Position numbers and translations under genes: made by a program. The notes under the pieces are model-generated. The model made no database searches, was not told the origin of the DNA, and saw only the letters and a program-made list of their open reading frames with translations. A stretch of 64,000 nt of DNA from Oncomelania hupensis (Eukaryota; Mollusca; Gastropoda; Littorinimorpha; Pomatiopsidae), in NCBI GenBank assembly GCA_036898135.1, contig CM072515.1:18479437-18543436 (forward strand), given 5' to 3'. This document shows positions 1 through 12,384 of the stretch, one piece after another (within the stretch, counting starts at the first letter, position 1; every line of letters begins with the position of its first letter).

Positions 1-165
1 AACGATGTGTAAACTGTGAAGGGAAACACCCGTTCAGGTCCAGAGAATGCCCACAGCGGAAATTGGAACTTGAAATCCAAAAATTTCGAGTCACAGATGG
101 ATGCTCGTTCCCCGACGCAAAGAAGAAGGCCATGGCCCAGATGCCGAGCTCCTTCACCAGATCTT

Positions 166-173
166 TAATAATA

Positions 174-231
<58 letters not shown>

Positions 232-603
232 AGGATGCTATGTACGCGCCTTTCCCCAAGGCTCAAAGCGCGGCGATCTATACCAACATACACGCTCACC
301 TGTCTCATTTTTACCCTCACACACACCAAATACACATACATCACTCAAACAGGTGGTGTAAAGGCAGGGAGATCGCTATTAGAATACGGAAGAAAATCGA
401 ATTTTTATTTTTGAAATTTTTATATTGACTGCATCCTGTACTATTATTGAAGGGAGGGAGGAAACCGGAGTGCCCGGAGAAAACCCTCGGTGACCTCAAT
501 AGTCTCGTACCTAAGTCACATACGTTCACCCCTTGCGGGAATCGAACCCGCGACCTTCGGCATAGGAAACCGGCGACTTATCCACTGCGCCACGAGGCCA
601 CCC
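166..603 (-). mobile_element. tRNA-derived SINE (family A), full length, inserted in LINE gag
   Basis: On the minus strand the element starts with a tRNA-like head containing an A box (TGGCGCAGTGGATAAG) and a B box (GGTTCGATTCC) at about 535-603. A central domain follows (GGGTTTTCTCCGGGCACTCC, near 470-490), then a body ending GATCGCCGCGCTTTG, and an (ATT)n tail at 166-232. The LINE gag frame stops on one side and resumes on the other. The conserved central block resembles those of widespread metazoan SINE superfamilies; that link is from memory and unverified. No clear target duplication was found. Related copies lie at 7752, 12330 and 32755. Confidence 0.85.
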
Positions 604-3283
604 TCGGAGGTGCGGAGGTGACGACTTCCACGCCCTCTGAGTCAGGACTAGAAAAATCAGGTCCAAGAATAGCGGAACTGGAACAAGTCATTAAGAAGGG
701 CTCTGGTACGCCAGCGCCACTAAAGGACTCCGCCCGTGCGTCGACGGTCGCACAGAAAACCGTCACAAGACCCCCAGCAGTTGCCGCGACTACTTCAACT
801 GCGGAGTTTAGTGATCGGGCAGTCGGTGGGGAAAGCAAGATGTTGGTATCCCAACCGAGGAATGCAAAAATGGGAAGGAGGGAAATGCCAGAAGCGGGGA
901 GGAAGGATTGGAAACCCCATTCGGATCTCTGCGGGAGTGACCATTTTCATGTTTTTCTACAGTTTTTAGAAGATCAACCTGAAGATCCCCAGCGGCGTTG
1001 GAATTTTAAAAAAGCAGATGGAACAAATTTGGACAAACAGCAACTTGTCGAATTACATCTGACATTTTAAATTCAGAAGATCCAGCTCTGGAGTTTTCCA
1101 GTATTCTAATAGAATGTACTTCTGAAAATATTCTCAAAACATCTATTAAAAGCAGTTCTCTGAAGACCTCTTGGTTTGATGAAGAATGCAAGACTCTTCA
1201 TCACCAAAGAAAATAAGCCCAACGACATTTTTACTACAGAAAAGAAACTTAATCACCAGAAACTGCGAGCCAAAACAAGGTATCTCTTTAAGCAAAAAAT
1301 ATGCCAATCCTGGAAAACCTTCTGTTCCAAACTTCATTCCAAAACCAAAACAGTGTTGAAAATAATAAAAAGAATTAAAGGGAAATACTCCAAAGCTGTG
1401 ATTCAAGGCTTGAAAAAACATGGACAGACTATCACTGATAAAAAGCAGGTGGCTGATTTGTTGGCCTCTATGATACATCACAATTCTCTCAACAATAATT
1501 ATTCCCCAAAATTCAAAAAATATCAAAGTTAAAAAAGAACGAGAACCCTGCTTTTTTATCCGATAATTTTGAAACCTATAACCTTCCTTTCTCTATGGAA
1601 GAGTTGACAGATTCTATCCTTAAATCCAATAATTCTGCTTCGGGCCTTGATGATATTAATTTTCTGTTAATTTTGCACCTGCCTAGCCATTCCCTCCCAA
1701 GTTCTGTGTTTAATCATATCTGGTTTTCTGGTTCCTTTCCATCATCATGGTGGGAAGCAGTTGTTCCAATCCCTAAACCGGGTAAGGATCAATCTGATCC
1801 AAACAACTGCAGGCCTGTTGCCCTTTCAAGCTGCTTATGAAAACAATGGAAAAAATGATCTAAGAGCGTTTGATGTGGCAGTTAGAATCAACTAACGCTC
1901 TTGATATCTTTCAATGTGGTTTTCGCAAAAAATAGCACTTTAGTTCATCTAATCTGTTTCCTGTCGTTCGTCCGAGACGCGTTGGTTAACGGTGAACACG
2001 TTGTTTCCGTGTTGTTTGATCTAGAAAAGGCGTATGACACGACTTGGAAGTTCGGGATTCTAAAAGATCTAGAACTCCTGGGCTTCCGTTGAAATTTACC
2101 CATTTTTATTGAACATTTCTTAACTGATAGGAATTTTCTGATCCACCTTGGTTTCATTTTGTCAGATCCCTTGAACAGGAGATGGGTGTTCCTAAGGATA
2201 GCATTCTTTCTCCTCTTTTGTTTAACCTCAAGATCAACAACATAGTGAAAAAACTTTAAATCTGGCATTAATAAATCCCTGTTTGTTGATGATTTCTCTA
2301 TTTCTGCTAAGGATAAAACCTGGGAAAGGGTGGAATGTCAACTTCAGCTTTACATAGATTAAATTCATGGGTGGAGAGAAAAAAACAGTTTCCAATTTTT
2401 GCTTAAACCGAATGCATTCATTTTCATCGCGAACAGAACAAGGTTTTGAACCCTTCTCTCCACGGCTATTTGTAGTCCTCGGAAATCACCATGAAAATCA
2501 GCTTGTTGAACACCACACTTGTTTTATTCTAAAATCACCATGAAAATCAGCTTGTTGAACACAGCGACGTTCAGTGAGTGCAGGAGTACTATTATAAGAT
2601 TAGAAACCGGTACAGAAGCACCGCTGGCAAAGATAAACGATCGGCAACTTCTCCTCCGTATTTTTATAAAAGTTTCCGTATTTCCGTATTTAATTCACTT
2701 CGCCGGAATTAAATACGGTCAATCCGTACTCGTTGGCACCTCTGCCTAGAACAATGTTCATTGTATAAAGCATACGAAAAGCTTTTTACGGAGTGGTCGA
2801 AGAAAGGAGACGCAGTTGCGAGACACCTCAACCAGCCTTTTCAACAGCGGATACCTGTTTGTTCTGTTTATACGGCTGAGCTCAAGGCAATTCCTTTAGC
2901 TCTGAAACAGGTTTATCAGTCCAAAAGATCGTCCTTTTTAATCATGTGCGATTCAATATCAGCACTTTTTCCACGAAAAAGATATCACACCCTTTTCTGG
3001 CATAGCTCCACGATCTCCACACACAACTTGTTTCTGAGGGTAAAAAGATAGTTTTTATGTGGGTACCTAGTCATATGGACATCCGCGGCTATATTTTAGT
3101 GGACAAAACGGCTAAAGAAGCTCTCCCTCTTGATTTTTCTTCAGAGATTCTCCAGTTTGTTCCATACCCTCACCTTTGTTGTATGACTAGATCTTATTGT
3201 AAACGGCTCTTGCAGACCGTATGCTCTAATCAAATCAACAAATTATTTCAAAATTTTTCAGATTTGTTTGCTCCTTAGCATAA

Positions 3284-3537
3284 CTTTCCTATCCCATCCT
3301 ATCCTATCCCGTAACTCAGAGGTCGTTGGGACATCACAGATGATCGTTTAACCAGGGTACTTCATCTTTCTCTGTTCTCAGCAACCCTCATGGATTCGTT
3401 CAGTGTCAAATCCTTTGAGTCCATTCTCGAATGTTGTCCTCCCACCTCTTTTCCTGTTTCTCTTCTTCTGACTCCCTGCACCGTGCCTTGCAGGGTGGTT
3501 TTTGCAAGACCTGATGCTCTGGTGACGTGGCCATCTT
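3284..3537 (-). mobile_element. RTE-like LINE 3' fragment
   Basis: The minus strand encodes a decayed C-terminal end (HVTRASGLAKTTLQGTVQG, then frameshifted relics of the KRWEDNIREWTGL block) and ends in a (GGATA)n tail near 3284-3310. It is a severely 5'-truncated sibling of the copy at 3837-5275. It separates the RNase H and C-terminal blocks of the Jockey-like LINE. Confidence 0.85.
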
Positions 3538-3836
3538 TTCGTCCACGCAAAAAGTAACTGTTTTGGCTCGCCTTCACATTGGGCATTCTTATGTCACCCA
3601 TAGTTTTGTTGGTTTTGAATGGAGAAGAGCCATTGCATGTGACAAATCCTTTTCGGTCCGCCATTTTATGTCTGAATGTGCTGATTTGGTTGATGACAAA
3701 GAAAGATATTTTGGATCGATACGTTTTAATAAGATTTTTAAAATTTTGCAAAGTTCAATATCTGTTTAAATTGTTACGTGATATTGGTTTATTTGATCGC
3801 ATATTGGTTAAATTTAATCAGTAATGCTAGTTTTAT

Positions 3837-5275
3837 CCTATCCTATCTTATCCTGTCCCGTAACCCGAAGGTCGTAGGGGCACCACAGATGATCGTTTAA
3901 CCAGCATACTCCATCTTTCTCTGTCCTCAGCAGCCCTGATGGCTTCGCTCAGTGTCAAACCAGTCCATTCTCGAATGTTGTCCTCCCACCTCTTTTTCGG
4001 TCTCCCTCTTCTTCTACCTCCTTGCACTGTGCCTTGCAGAATAGTCTTTGCAAGGCCTGATGATCTGGTGACGTGGCCATACCATCGGAGTTTCCTTTTC
4101 TTCACCACTGTTAGCAGGTCATCGTGTTGTCCAATGGCTTGTGTGATGGTCTGTCGGACGTCGTCGTTGGTGATGTGTTGGGTATAGGAAATGCCCAGAA
4201 GTCTTCTGTAGCACCTCATCTCCATGCTTTGTATTCTTCGTTGGAGATCTGCTGTGAGGGTCCATGCTTCGCAAGCATATAGGAAGATAAAGATGACAAG
4301 GGAGCGCAGCAGTCTTACTTTGGAATGTAGACTGATGGTCCTGTCTTTCCAAATGGGCTTCAACCTTGTCAGGGCAGCAGTTGTTTGTGCGATCCTGGAG
4401 AGGACTTCCTGTCGGGACCCATTGTCTGATACAATGGCTCCTAAATATTTGAAGCTATGCACTGTGTTGAGGGATTGGCCTTGGACTTTGATGTCCGTAT
4501 TGATGCCATTGGTGTTATTGGTCATCATTTTGGTCTTCTCTGCACTTATTTCCATTCCATAGGCTCTGGAGGTGGTGTCAAGCCTCTGTACCAGCTGTTC
4601 AAGTTCTTGTTCCTCTCCAGCCAATCCATCAATGTCATCTGCAAAACGAAGATTGGAGATTGCTCTACCCCCTATGTTGACTGTGCCTTCATGGTCTGCA
4701 AGAGCATCTGACATGATGCGCTCTAGGAAGATGTTGAAGAGTGTTGGAGAGAGTAGGCATTCTTGACGCAAACCGATTGTTGTTCTGAACCAGTTCCCGA
4801 TGGCGCTGTTGTGGAGGACTGCACTGGTAGCCTTGTCATACAGGCTTTTGATGACTTCAATAATTTTAGGGCTGATGTTGTACACTTTCATTGTTGCCCA
4901 TAGAGCTGCATGCCAGACTCGGTCAAACGCCTTTTTGAAGTCTACGAACACATGATATAGATGTTGTTGGTGTTGTAGGTATTTCTCGAAGATTATTCTG
5001 AGATTGAAAATCTGTTCAGTGGTACTTCGCCCTGCCCTGAATCCTGCTTGCTCTTCAGCTATGATTTGTTCAGCTTGGGGTTTCAACCTGTTGAGTATTA
5101 TTTTCAAGAGGACCTTGCTGGGATGGCTGATGAGGCTGATGGTGCGGTAATTTTCACACTCCTGAAGGTTACCTTTTTTGGGAAGAGTGATGACAAGCGA
5201 CTGGGTCCATGGTATAGGCCACTCCCCACTCTGCCAGATCTTGTTACAGATAATGGTGAGGGCATCAAAGCATTG
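3837..5275 (-). mobile_element. RTE-like LINE copy, 5'-truncated, open reading frame retained
   Basis: A 1439-bp insertion flanked by a 13-bp target duplication (ATGCTAGTTTTAT at 3824-3836 and 5276-5288). The minus strand is open from the truncation point to the stop at 3848, about 475 codons. Visible reverse transcriptase blocks are WTQSLVITLPKKG, EEQAGFRAGRSTTEQIF, HVFVDFKKAFDRVWH, LRFADDIDGLAGEEQ and SFKYLGAIVSDNG, followed by the C-terminal LRWYGHVTRSSGLAKTILQG and KKRWEDNIREWTGL. The endonuclease and first RT blocks are missing because of truncation. The tail is (GGATA)n. Expected position 1 of the QG/QEC block reads LRQECLLSP where QGC is usual. This is a dead copy by truncation but a recent one. 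The clade name RTE-like is a best guess. Confidence 0.9.
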
Positions 5276-5288
5276 ATGCTAGTTTTAT

Positions 5289-6246
5289 GTCCATCTTTTA
5301 TCATTTTTTATATTATAATTCTAGCTTGATTTTGAATAGTTTTGTGTGGTCCCGATTTCGGCTCTCGGCATTCTGCTGGACCTTTTAAACATGAAATATC
5401 TAAACTATTTATTTAAATTTTTCGTTAGCCTAACTTTTTCCTGTTTGCTCATCTCTCATCGTTGAATTTCAGACTATTAAATTACATTAGACTGTTTATT
5501 TTCAGATAGGTAAATATCGCAGAAGTTTGTTTATGGTGCACCCGATCTTGGCAATAATCATGTTTTCTGGTATTTCTTCAAAAAATTTCTCTTTCATTGT
5601 CGTTTAATTCCAGTTCCATTTCTGTGGGACGACTACCTAAACCTTTTGTCTCCCTGTTATTGTGTTATTCCTGATTGCCAAAAGAATTAGTGCTTCGTCT
5701 TAACCTTACCATTAGGCTACCATTGCGACATGAATGGCTGTGGACTATGGCATCGTCATTCCTGTGAGGGGTAATAAAGATTCCTTCAATTTGTGGCTAT
5801 CGGGTTGCAAGTGAGCGACGCTAACTCCAATCTAAGTGTCGGAGGCTACTGAGGGTAAACACCTAACACACAGTCTACGCTTAATAGATCTCTGACATTC
5901 AGCTAGCGACAAGGTCGCCGCTGGAGTGGAAATTGGCGTAATAGAACAATCTGCAACAGGTTTCATTTAGTTTTAGCCGAGGTCCTCATTAGTAGTATAA
6001 CACGTTATAAGATTATAATGTAGTAGTAATCTGTGGACTCATTGCAGGTATTCCATGTTTACTACTTTAGGAATTCGTAAGCCTGAACATATAGTAGTCT
6101 AGCTATTTGATTATATGGGAAACTTTCACTTATCACAGGCCTATATCCTTTCGATCTAAAGGAAGATTACATGCTCGTTCGAACGCAGTTTAGCGAATAA
6201 AGCGTTTGAGTGGCGGAATCATGTCGTCAAAGACGCAGTCTGAGAG
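5289..6246. other. Probable Jockey-like LINE 3' UTR, then unassigned sequence
   Basis: This directly continues the Jockey-like LINE after the RTE insertion. No coding block is recognised. An AATAAA near 5770 could mark the end of the LINE transcript. The remainder up to the C-tract shows nothing recognisable. Confidence 0.4.
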
Positions 6247-6249
6247 CCC

Positions 6250-6280
<31 letters not shown>

Positions 6281-6284
6281 ACAC
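6247..6284. repeat. (C)n followed by (CA)n microsatellite
   Basis: About 20 C residues run into about 9 CA units. This borders the possible exon at 6285-6356. Confidence 0.95.
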
Positions 6285-6356
6285 TTTCTATGCATGTATG
6301 ATACATAAGTACGTTATCTACCGCTGTGCTATCGACGATAATCGCTTGTAATACCC
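6285..6356 (-). CDS. Possible seventh exon of the secreted-protein gene
   Basis: A strong acceptor (TTTCACCATTTTCACAG) precedes an open stretch encoding VLQAIIVDSTAVDNV..HTC. It enters in phase 1, as exon 6 requires. The donor, AAA/GTGTGTG, is weak and lies in the flanking (GT)n repeat. Nothing else supports it. Confidence 0.3.
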
Positions 6357-6965
6357 CTGTGAAAATGGTGAAAGAACAGACTGTGTTTAGGGTACGCAAA
6401 ACATATTCTGCCCACACAGAAAATCACCCACAAAATCTTGTTCAATAAGCATGGTGCCCTCTCCCCTTTTGCCTTCCACCCCCACCCCACCCTCACCCCT
6501 TACCCCTCACCATACACAAACACCTTCCATCCCACTTCTCATCGCCATTTCAAGATTTTAAAAAGTATCCTAACAGAGCGAATACCCCTATTTCTGCGCT
6601 CTCACATTATTGGTAATCTACTTTACTTACCTGTGTTAGAATTGTGGGATGCGTTCAGGGCTGCAAGCAAGAAAAATCATTGTTAAGCAACATTAAAAAT
6701 GTGCAGGGTTGCATTATTCTGACATACTTGCGCGGGAAAAAAAAATCGAGTCACTTTCTCAGCGAAAGCGCGACAGCCGCAGAACAACACCAATCAAGAC
6801 GAGAACAAGGGGGAGGGGGAGAGTGGGTAGGTGTCTGGGTAGGGGCAGGGAAGGAGGATATCGAGGAGGGGGAGGGGAGCGTAGTGATTGCATTTTATAA
6901 AATAATAACATGTATCTTGGAATTCATCTGTCTTTAACATAAATCAGGATCAATTAACTCCCTGC

Positions 6966-7022
6966 GATGGGATGCATCTCATGCACAGACTAGACCTCGG
7001 TTTATACTCTCATCCAAGCATC
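6966..7022 (+). repeat. Dispersed repeat family D, fragment
   Basis: Contains CCTCGGTTTATACTCTCATC, shared closely with 31140-31165 and, less closely, with 26545-26570 and 29460-29485. It is probably a SINE body fragment. Confidence 0.55.
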
Positions 7023-7129
7023 AGGGTCAAGTTATCGGAACGACAGTATAGTCACCCATGCGTGTAATAACCGCGGTCGGCAGTGCTTAATCGACAAATA
7101 AAGAAAGAAAGAAAGTTGACTGCGCTCAC

Positions 7130-8791
7130 CCTTTCCACTGTCGTCATTAACGCCCTCCATGTTGACGGGAACGTAGCCTTGTAGGCCACAGCTGAGGCGT
7201 ATGTCCTCTATTTCGTTGGCTGCAATACAATACAATACATTACAATACAATACAGTACAGTACAGTACAATACAATACAACGGGCCTTTAATGCAATCTA
7301 ACAGTGAATACAGTGCAGTCTAGTAACCTATCCAATCCAATCTAACGCAATACATGTCATCCAGTCCACTCCAATAGGCCTGATGCCCAATGAAAGGATG
7401 TTGGTTGTTGCAGAGTGACCATTGTTTACCGTATCAACAAAATAAAATCCTATGTATTTTGACTTCATTGGGTAATAAAGTGTCTTGTTCTCTTGATGCA
7501 GGACAAAAAATATAATGTTAATATGTCCAATACAATACGATTTAATAAATACAATATAATGCAATGCATCCTTTTTGTCCAACTTCAAATTATTATACAC
7601 AAAGATGACTTTTTTTTTCTCTTTGGAATGGGCCCATAAACATATATGGCATAATGAAAACAGTAATAATAAATTAATCAGTACTCGTTCTCGGTAATAA
7701 ATCAAAGATAAATCTGTTACGTCACAGGCCTAGCGCATAGGATACATAATAATAATCATAAATCGCTGGTTCGATTCCAGCCAGGGGCGAACATATGTGA
7801 CTTAGGTACGAGACTATTGAGGTCACAGAGGGTTTTCTCCGGGTACTCCGGTTAACGTTTCCTCCCTCCCTTCATTAATGGTATTGCAGTTAATATAAAA
7901 TTTCACAAATAAAACTTCGATTTTCTTTCCGTCTTTTAATAGCCACGTTCATTTACACCACATGTTTGAGTGATGACTGTGTGTTTGTTGTGTATGCAGG
8001 AGTGTCTGTAACATGTAAGCATGTATGTTGGTTACAGAATTGATTGATTGATTGATTTATTGTTGCTTTAGGTCCAGCGGACTCTTCCGAGCCAAATCAG
8101 GACCGGACAACCCCCGATCCGCATAAAAGATCTGCCGAAACAACCCTAGTGGGAAAATTGAATGCCCTCCACCGGCCAGTCACTTTACAATAAAGACATC
8201 CCACGCGGGGGACGGCTGAGGGTTGACCTCAACTACGCGAACACCCCGGTTACAAAAACAAAATAGAATACAACCATCATTATAAATCATCAACAAAACA
8301 CATACATATAAAATGCCTATAGTGCGAAATAATACAATCATAGGAAGCCCTAGTGACCACCCGGCAGAAAGCGTCCAACACTCCCAAGCTGATCCAACAG
8401 ACCTCATACACAAACAAGGAGTCTTGTCCAGGAAGAGTTTTCAAGAAAAAAGGTAGGTCATTGATCTAGCGAAGAAGAAGAAAGTATAGCAGAGTGATAG
8501 GACAGATCAGGAATGGGAAAGAGCAAATGATGAAGACAGCGACAGTGGGAATTTAAAGCACTAAATTTCCAGAAAGTGGGGATACTATTTATACTGAAAC
8601 CCCCGGCACTCCAACGGTGGGGGGGGGGGGGGGGAACTGTTGCCGCAGTGAATTAGTCATGCCTACAAAGGCAAGACAGGTTTTCAACTGGGGCTTTCAC
8701 TATTCCCTTTATAGGTTAGAACAATCTACAGTGACAGGATTGCTCATGACCCCAAGGGGTGTTGGTTACAGAATAAAACGCCTATAGCATC

Positions 8792-8869
<78 letters not shown>

Positions 8870-11800
8870 AATTTACGTGGGGAGAGGGGAGGAGGAGGAG
8901 AGAGAGAGAGAGGAGAGGAGAGGATAGAGAGGGAAAGAGAAGAAACGAGACAGGCAGAGTTGAACATGCACAAACTGTCTAGAGATATTCACACTTTTCT
9001 GCTATCCTATGCACCAACGGGAATCCCCTCAATGAAACATACTTCCGGTTTCTTTCTCCGCGTGTTTTAGTGAGTTATTTCCAAATATTCAAGAATAATA
9101 ACATAACCCTAACTGGCCACCAGTATCGTACCCTCCCTTTTTTTTTTTTTTTTTTTTGCTGCAGTTTATTATCCTTTCCTATCGCCAGTGGCGCGCCTAA
9201 CATTATTTGTGAATTTTTGAAAAATATTCGGAAAAACATAACGCCCAGATGCTGGCTCGAACCCACACCTGTCAGGCGCCATTGGTTTCTGGCTTGTGGA
9301 CAAGGCAAGTTAGTCCTGCCTTAGCCCACTTGGCCACAACGCTCCCCTAACATAGTCAACTACTTCGTGTTTTGTGAAGGTTGCGACGGCGAAGCTATGG
9401 AAAACTACAAGAGTCTTCAGGTCCTGTTTCACTTTCTGTCGATGATCGACGCACCTCCGAAGTCGCCACAAATACAGGCCTCTACGATTGTTTTTTGCAT
9501 CCTTTCACTGAGCATGTACTTCCTCCACCGTTTTTATACTTATCCCACTCGATTTCTGGCTCTAACAATCGTCGTTTTCGGCAATTTGCCATATTTAAAA
9601 GTCACGCATCAAGCTTTGATAAAAGCAAAACAAGCCAGACCGGAACTTGGTTTCATTCTAACCTCGTTTTAATTTATAATGGCGATACCCACGAGTTTTT
9701 TGAGAGGTGCCGGAAAGTTGTGAATACCTGGAGACCGTTTTATGAACAATTATTAGGAGCAATACTAGAAGTACACGTCTATAGCTATACATAACTTCAG
9801 ACGTGTAAGTCTGCTAGTCGTTCCTGTAACTCGAACGTCGTAGGGGCACCACAGATGAGATGATCGTTTAACCAGCGTACTCGACTCTTTCTCTGTCCTC
9901 AGCAACCCTCATGGCTTCGCTCAGTGTCAAACCAGTCCATTCTCGAATGTTGTCCTCCCACCTCTTTTTCTGTCTCCCTCTTCTTCTGCCTCCTTGCACC
10001 GTGCCTTGCAGGATGGTCTTTGCAAGGCCTGATGCAAAGACCTCCTGTTTACACCCGTTCATAAAACTGATCCCAGGACCTTCCCAGCGGTGTCAGGTTA
10101 CTCAAAAGTGGCACATGCAGTAAGGGGGACGTGAAATGGGTGAACTGTAAGGGGCGACCTACATTCGAATCCTATCCAGATGAACTCTGGCAGCTGCTTT
10201 TGCAGCAGAAGCTCCACGGTGGCGACGTTGCTATGGTTGAGCAGAGCGATGAACGGAAAGGCTTGCCGGGGATCCTTGCTAGACTCGCAGTCTAAAGACC
10301 GCGTCGTCGATCCGGATTTCAATCTCATTTGGGCCTGAAAACGACACAAAAAGATTGCGGAATTATGGATTTGATCACATCTTCTGTGCTCCTTGATTCA
10401 GGGCGCAAACCTTATGTATGGGCGTCTTGGACGAGGTTGGTTCGAATCCCCGAATCCTGACTTCAGCAAACTAGTTTGTGCATGCTGGATATTAGTTTCC
10501 TGCACTGTCACGGAAGGAAGTTCTATATTATCTGAATATGTTGTCTTTGTATTCTGGATGAAAAACACTAACTAATGTTATAAATAAGCGTCATTAATAA
10601 TTATTATTAAGCTTAGAGTACAAATGGATAATGGGTTTTCGTGTTACTCGTGCTGTTCTATGTTCTATGTTTATGTGTCTGTATGTACGTAGTGGGTCTG
10701 AGTGGGTCACGTGACAAAGTACTTAGCTATCGTTCTTGTAGCTCTCATCTCCTGTGCTCTCTCAAATCGTCAATCTACTCTTCAGTTCTCTCCTTCTCTC
10801 AATCTGCACCGCCGCCTTCTAACTCTCTAGCTGTCTTGTCTCATCTTCTTCTTTCACCTTCATCTATTTCTCTTCTCAACTGTCGTTTTCTTCGTCTGCT
10901 TTTCCTCTACCTTACTCAATATCTCATAGCTCCATTCCTTCTCAACACCTCACAGCTCCATTTCTCCTCAGCTGTACTATCAAGATGTAGCTCCTTTTCA
11001 GCTACACACAACTGCAGACACACGACCACCTCCTTCGACAGCTATAGTCAGTCTCCTTGATTAATTATAATTATTTATTTCAAGAACTACTGTGTGAGTA
11101 CAACATACGTCACGCGACCACACAGACCCACTACGTACATACAGACACATAAACATAGAACAGCACGAGCAACACGAAAACACATTATCCATTTGTACTC
11201 TAAGCTTAATAATAATTATTACTGACGCTTATTTATAACATTAGTTACTGTTTTTCATCCAGAATACAAAGACAACATATTCAGATAATATAGAACTTCC
11301 TTCCGTGACATGCACCTTGAGAAGCTCTCTGTAGTGCGCTGTATAAGAACAACAGCTTTTCTTCTTCTTCTTCTTCTTCTTCTTCTTCTTCTTCTTCTTC
11401 TTCTTCTTCTTCTGAAACACCCGGTACACATTGGTCGAAGGCTGCCAGAAGCATGTTTTACTTATCGCCTCAACAGGCGATAAAGCATGCTCTCATGCTT
11501 CATAGCACTGCTTCCTACACGCTTCAAGCACTATAGTGACGGAAAAAGCGCAATTTCACTGTAAATATATACAGAATGTTGCTCTACAACATTCCGCTCT
11601 TTCCGTCTCAAAAACCCAATTGCCTTGTTGGATTCTTAAATTGCATGAAACCAAGTGAGGACACTATCCGGCGTCAACAAACGGTTCAAAAACATTGTCA
11701 AACGGTTCGTAAAAGACAGTTGACCTAGAAACTAATACAGTTTGACCTAATTCGTCCCTTAGAGGAGACGAAACTTACATTTTTCTATTTTCATGAGTTC

Positions 11801-12329
11801 ACTGCAGTGAAATTGCGCTTTTTCCGTGACTATAGAGCTTGAAGCGTATAGAAAGCAGTGCTCTGAAGCATGGGAGCATGCTTTATAGCCTGTTGAGGCG
11901 ACTAAGAACGCATGCTTCTGGTAGCGTTCGACCAATGTGTATCGGGTGTCTGAAATACAAACGCGAACCCCAATAAAGTCTACAGAATCTTCTGAAAAGC
12001 CTAATTAGCCTATTGTGGCTCTCCGCGTTTTATCACGATTTTTCTTCTTCTTTCCGTTGACTACCGTCTTCATCATAGCGATTCAGTAGACTTTAGGGGG
12101 TTTCGCGTTTGTAAGCTTATTTAAAAAGAAAAAGAAGAAAAAGAAGAAGAAGCAGAAGAAGCAGGAAGCTATTGTTCTTATACAGCGCACTTACAAGCTC
12201 AGAGAGCTTCTCAAGGTACAGGTCACTAATATCCAGCATGCACAAACTAGTTTGCTGATGTCAGGATTCGGGGATTCGAAACCACGTCACCCATGACGCA
12301 TATACATAAGGTTAGCGCCCTGAAGTGAC

Positions 12330-12384
<55 letters not shown>

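Larger units (their letters stand above)
1..3824 (+). pseudogene. Jockey-like non-LTR retrotransposon, decayed and interrupted
   Basis: Ordered remnants of one LINE read along the plus strand. Positions 3-150 encode the last gag zinc knuckle (RCVNCEGKHP..SREC). After an inserted SINE, a gag-like tail resumes near 606, followed near 900-1000 by the end of an AP endonuclease (CGSDHF..FLQFLEDQ), so most of the endonuclease is deleted. Reverse transcriptase blocks follow in shifting frames: IPKPGKD..NCRPVALSSCL near 1770-1835, FDLEKAYDTTW near 2015-2060, then VDDFSI near 2285. An RNase H block (YTAELKAIPLAL, then MWVPSHMDIRG) spans 2870-3090. The C-terminal block (LARLHIGHSYVTHSF..CDKSFSVRHF..C) is at 3563-3690. 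Stops and frameshifts are numerous. A 30-base stretch near 2490 is repeated near 2530. Block order and wording fit the Jockey superfamily; the exact clade is inferred. Confidence 0.85.
10397..12324. mobile_element. Nested foldback element with several tiers of inverted repeats
   Basis: Outer arms 10397-10495 and 12232-12324 are inverted copies beginning TTCAGGGCGC. They continue as a second inverted pair, 11318-11409 and 12139-12226, each with a (CTT)n stretch. Between the first and second tier on the left sits an independent inverted-repeat element (10506-11310). The centre holds another (11411-11955), plus a short pair at 11959-11990 and 12082-12113. No transposase is encoded. The layout fits foldback-type or MITE elements inserted into one another. 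It lies between exons 4 and 5 of the secreted-protein gene. Confidence 0.8.

Noticed and set aside
63..428. 121-codon frame with a long isoleucine run
   Set aside because: The run is the (AAT)n tail of an inserted SINE; only the first few codons belong to LINE gag.
535..603. tRNA gene on the minus strand
   Set aside because: A and B boxes are present, but the segment continues into a SINE body with (ATT)n tail and has family relatives.
9240..9348. Functional tRNA-Leu/Ser gene
   Set aside because: Continues into a body with an oligo(A) tail; the stems do not pair as a clean tRNA.
9367..9794. Possible unknown gene of 101-137 codons
   Set aside because: Two overlapping frames, no motif, no splice context; not enough to call.
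10641..11060. 139-codon Ser/Leu-rich frame
   Set aside because: It lies across the arm and CT-rich loop of a foldback element, with no motif.
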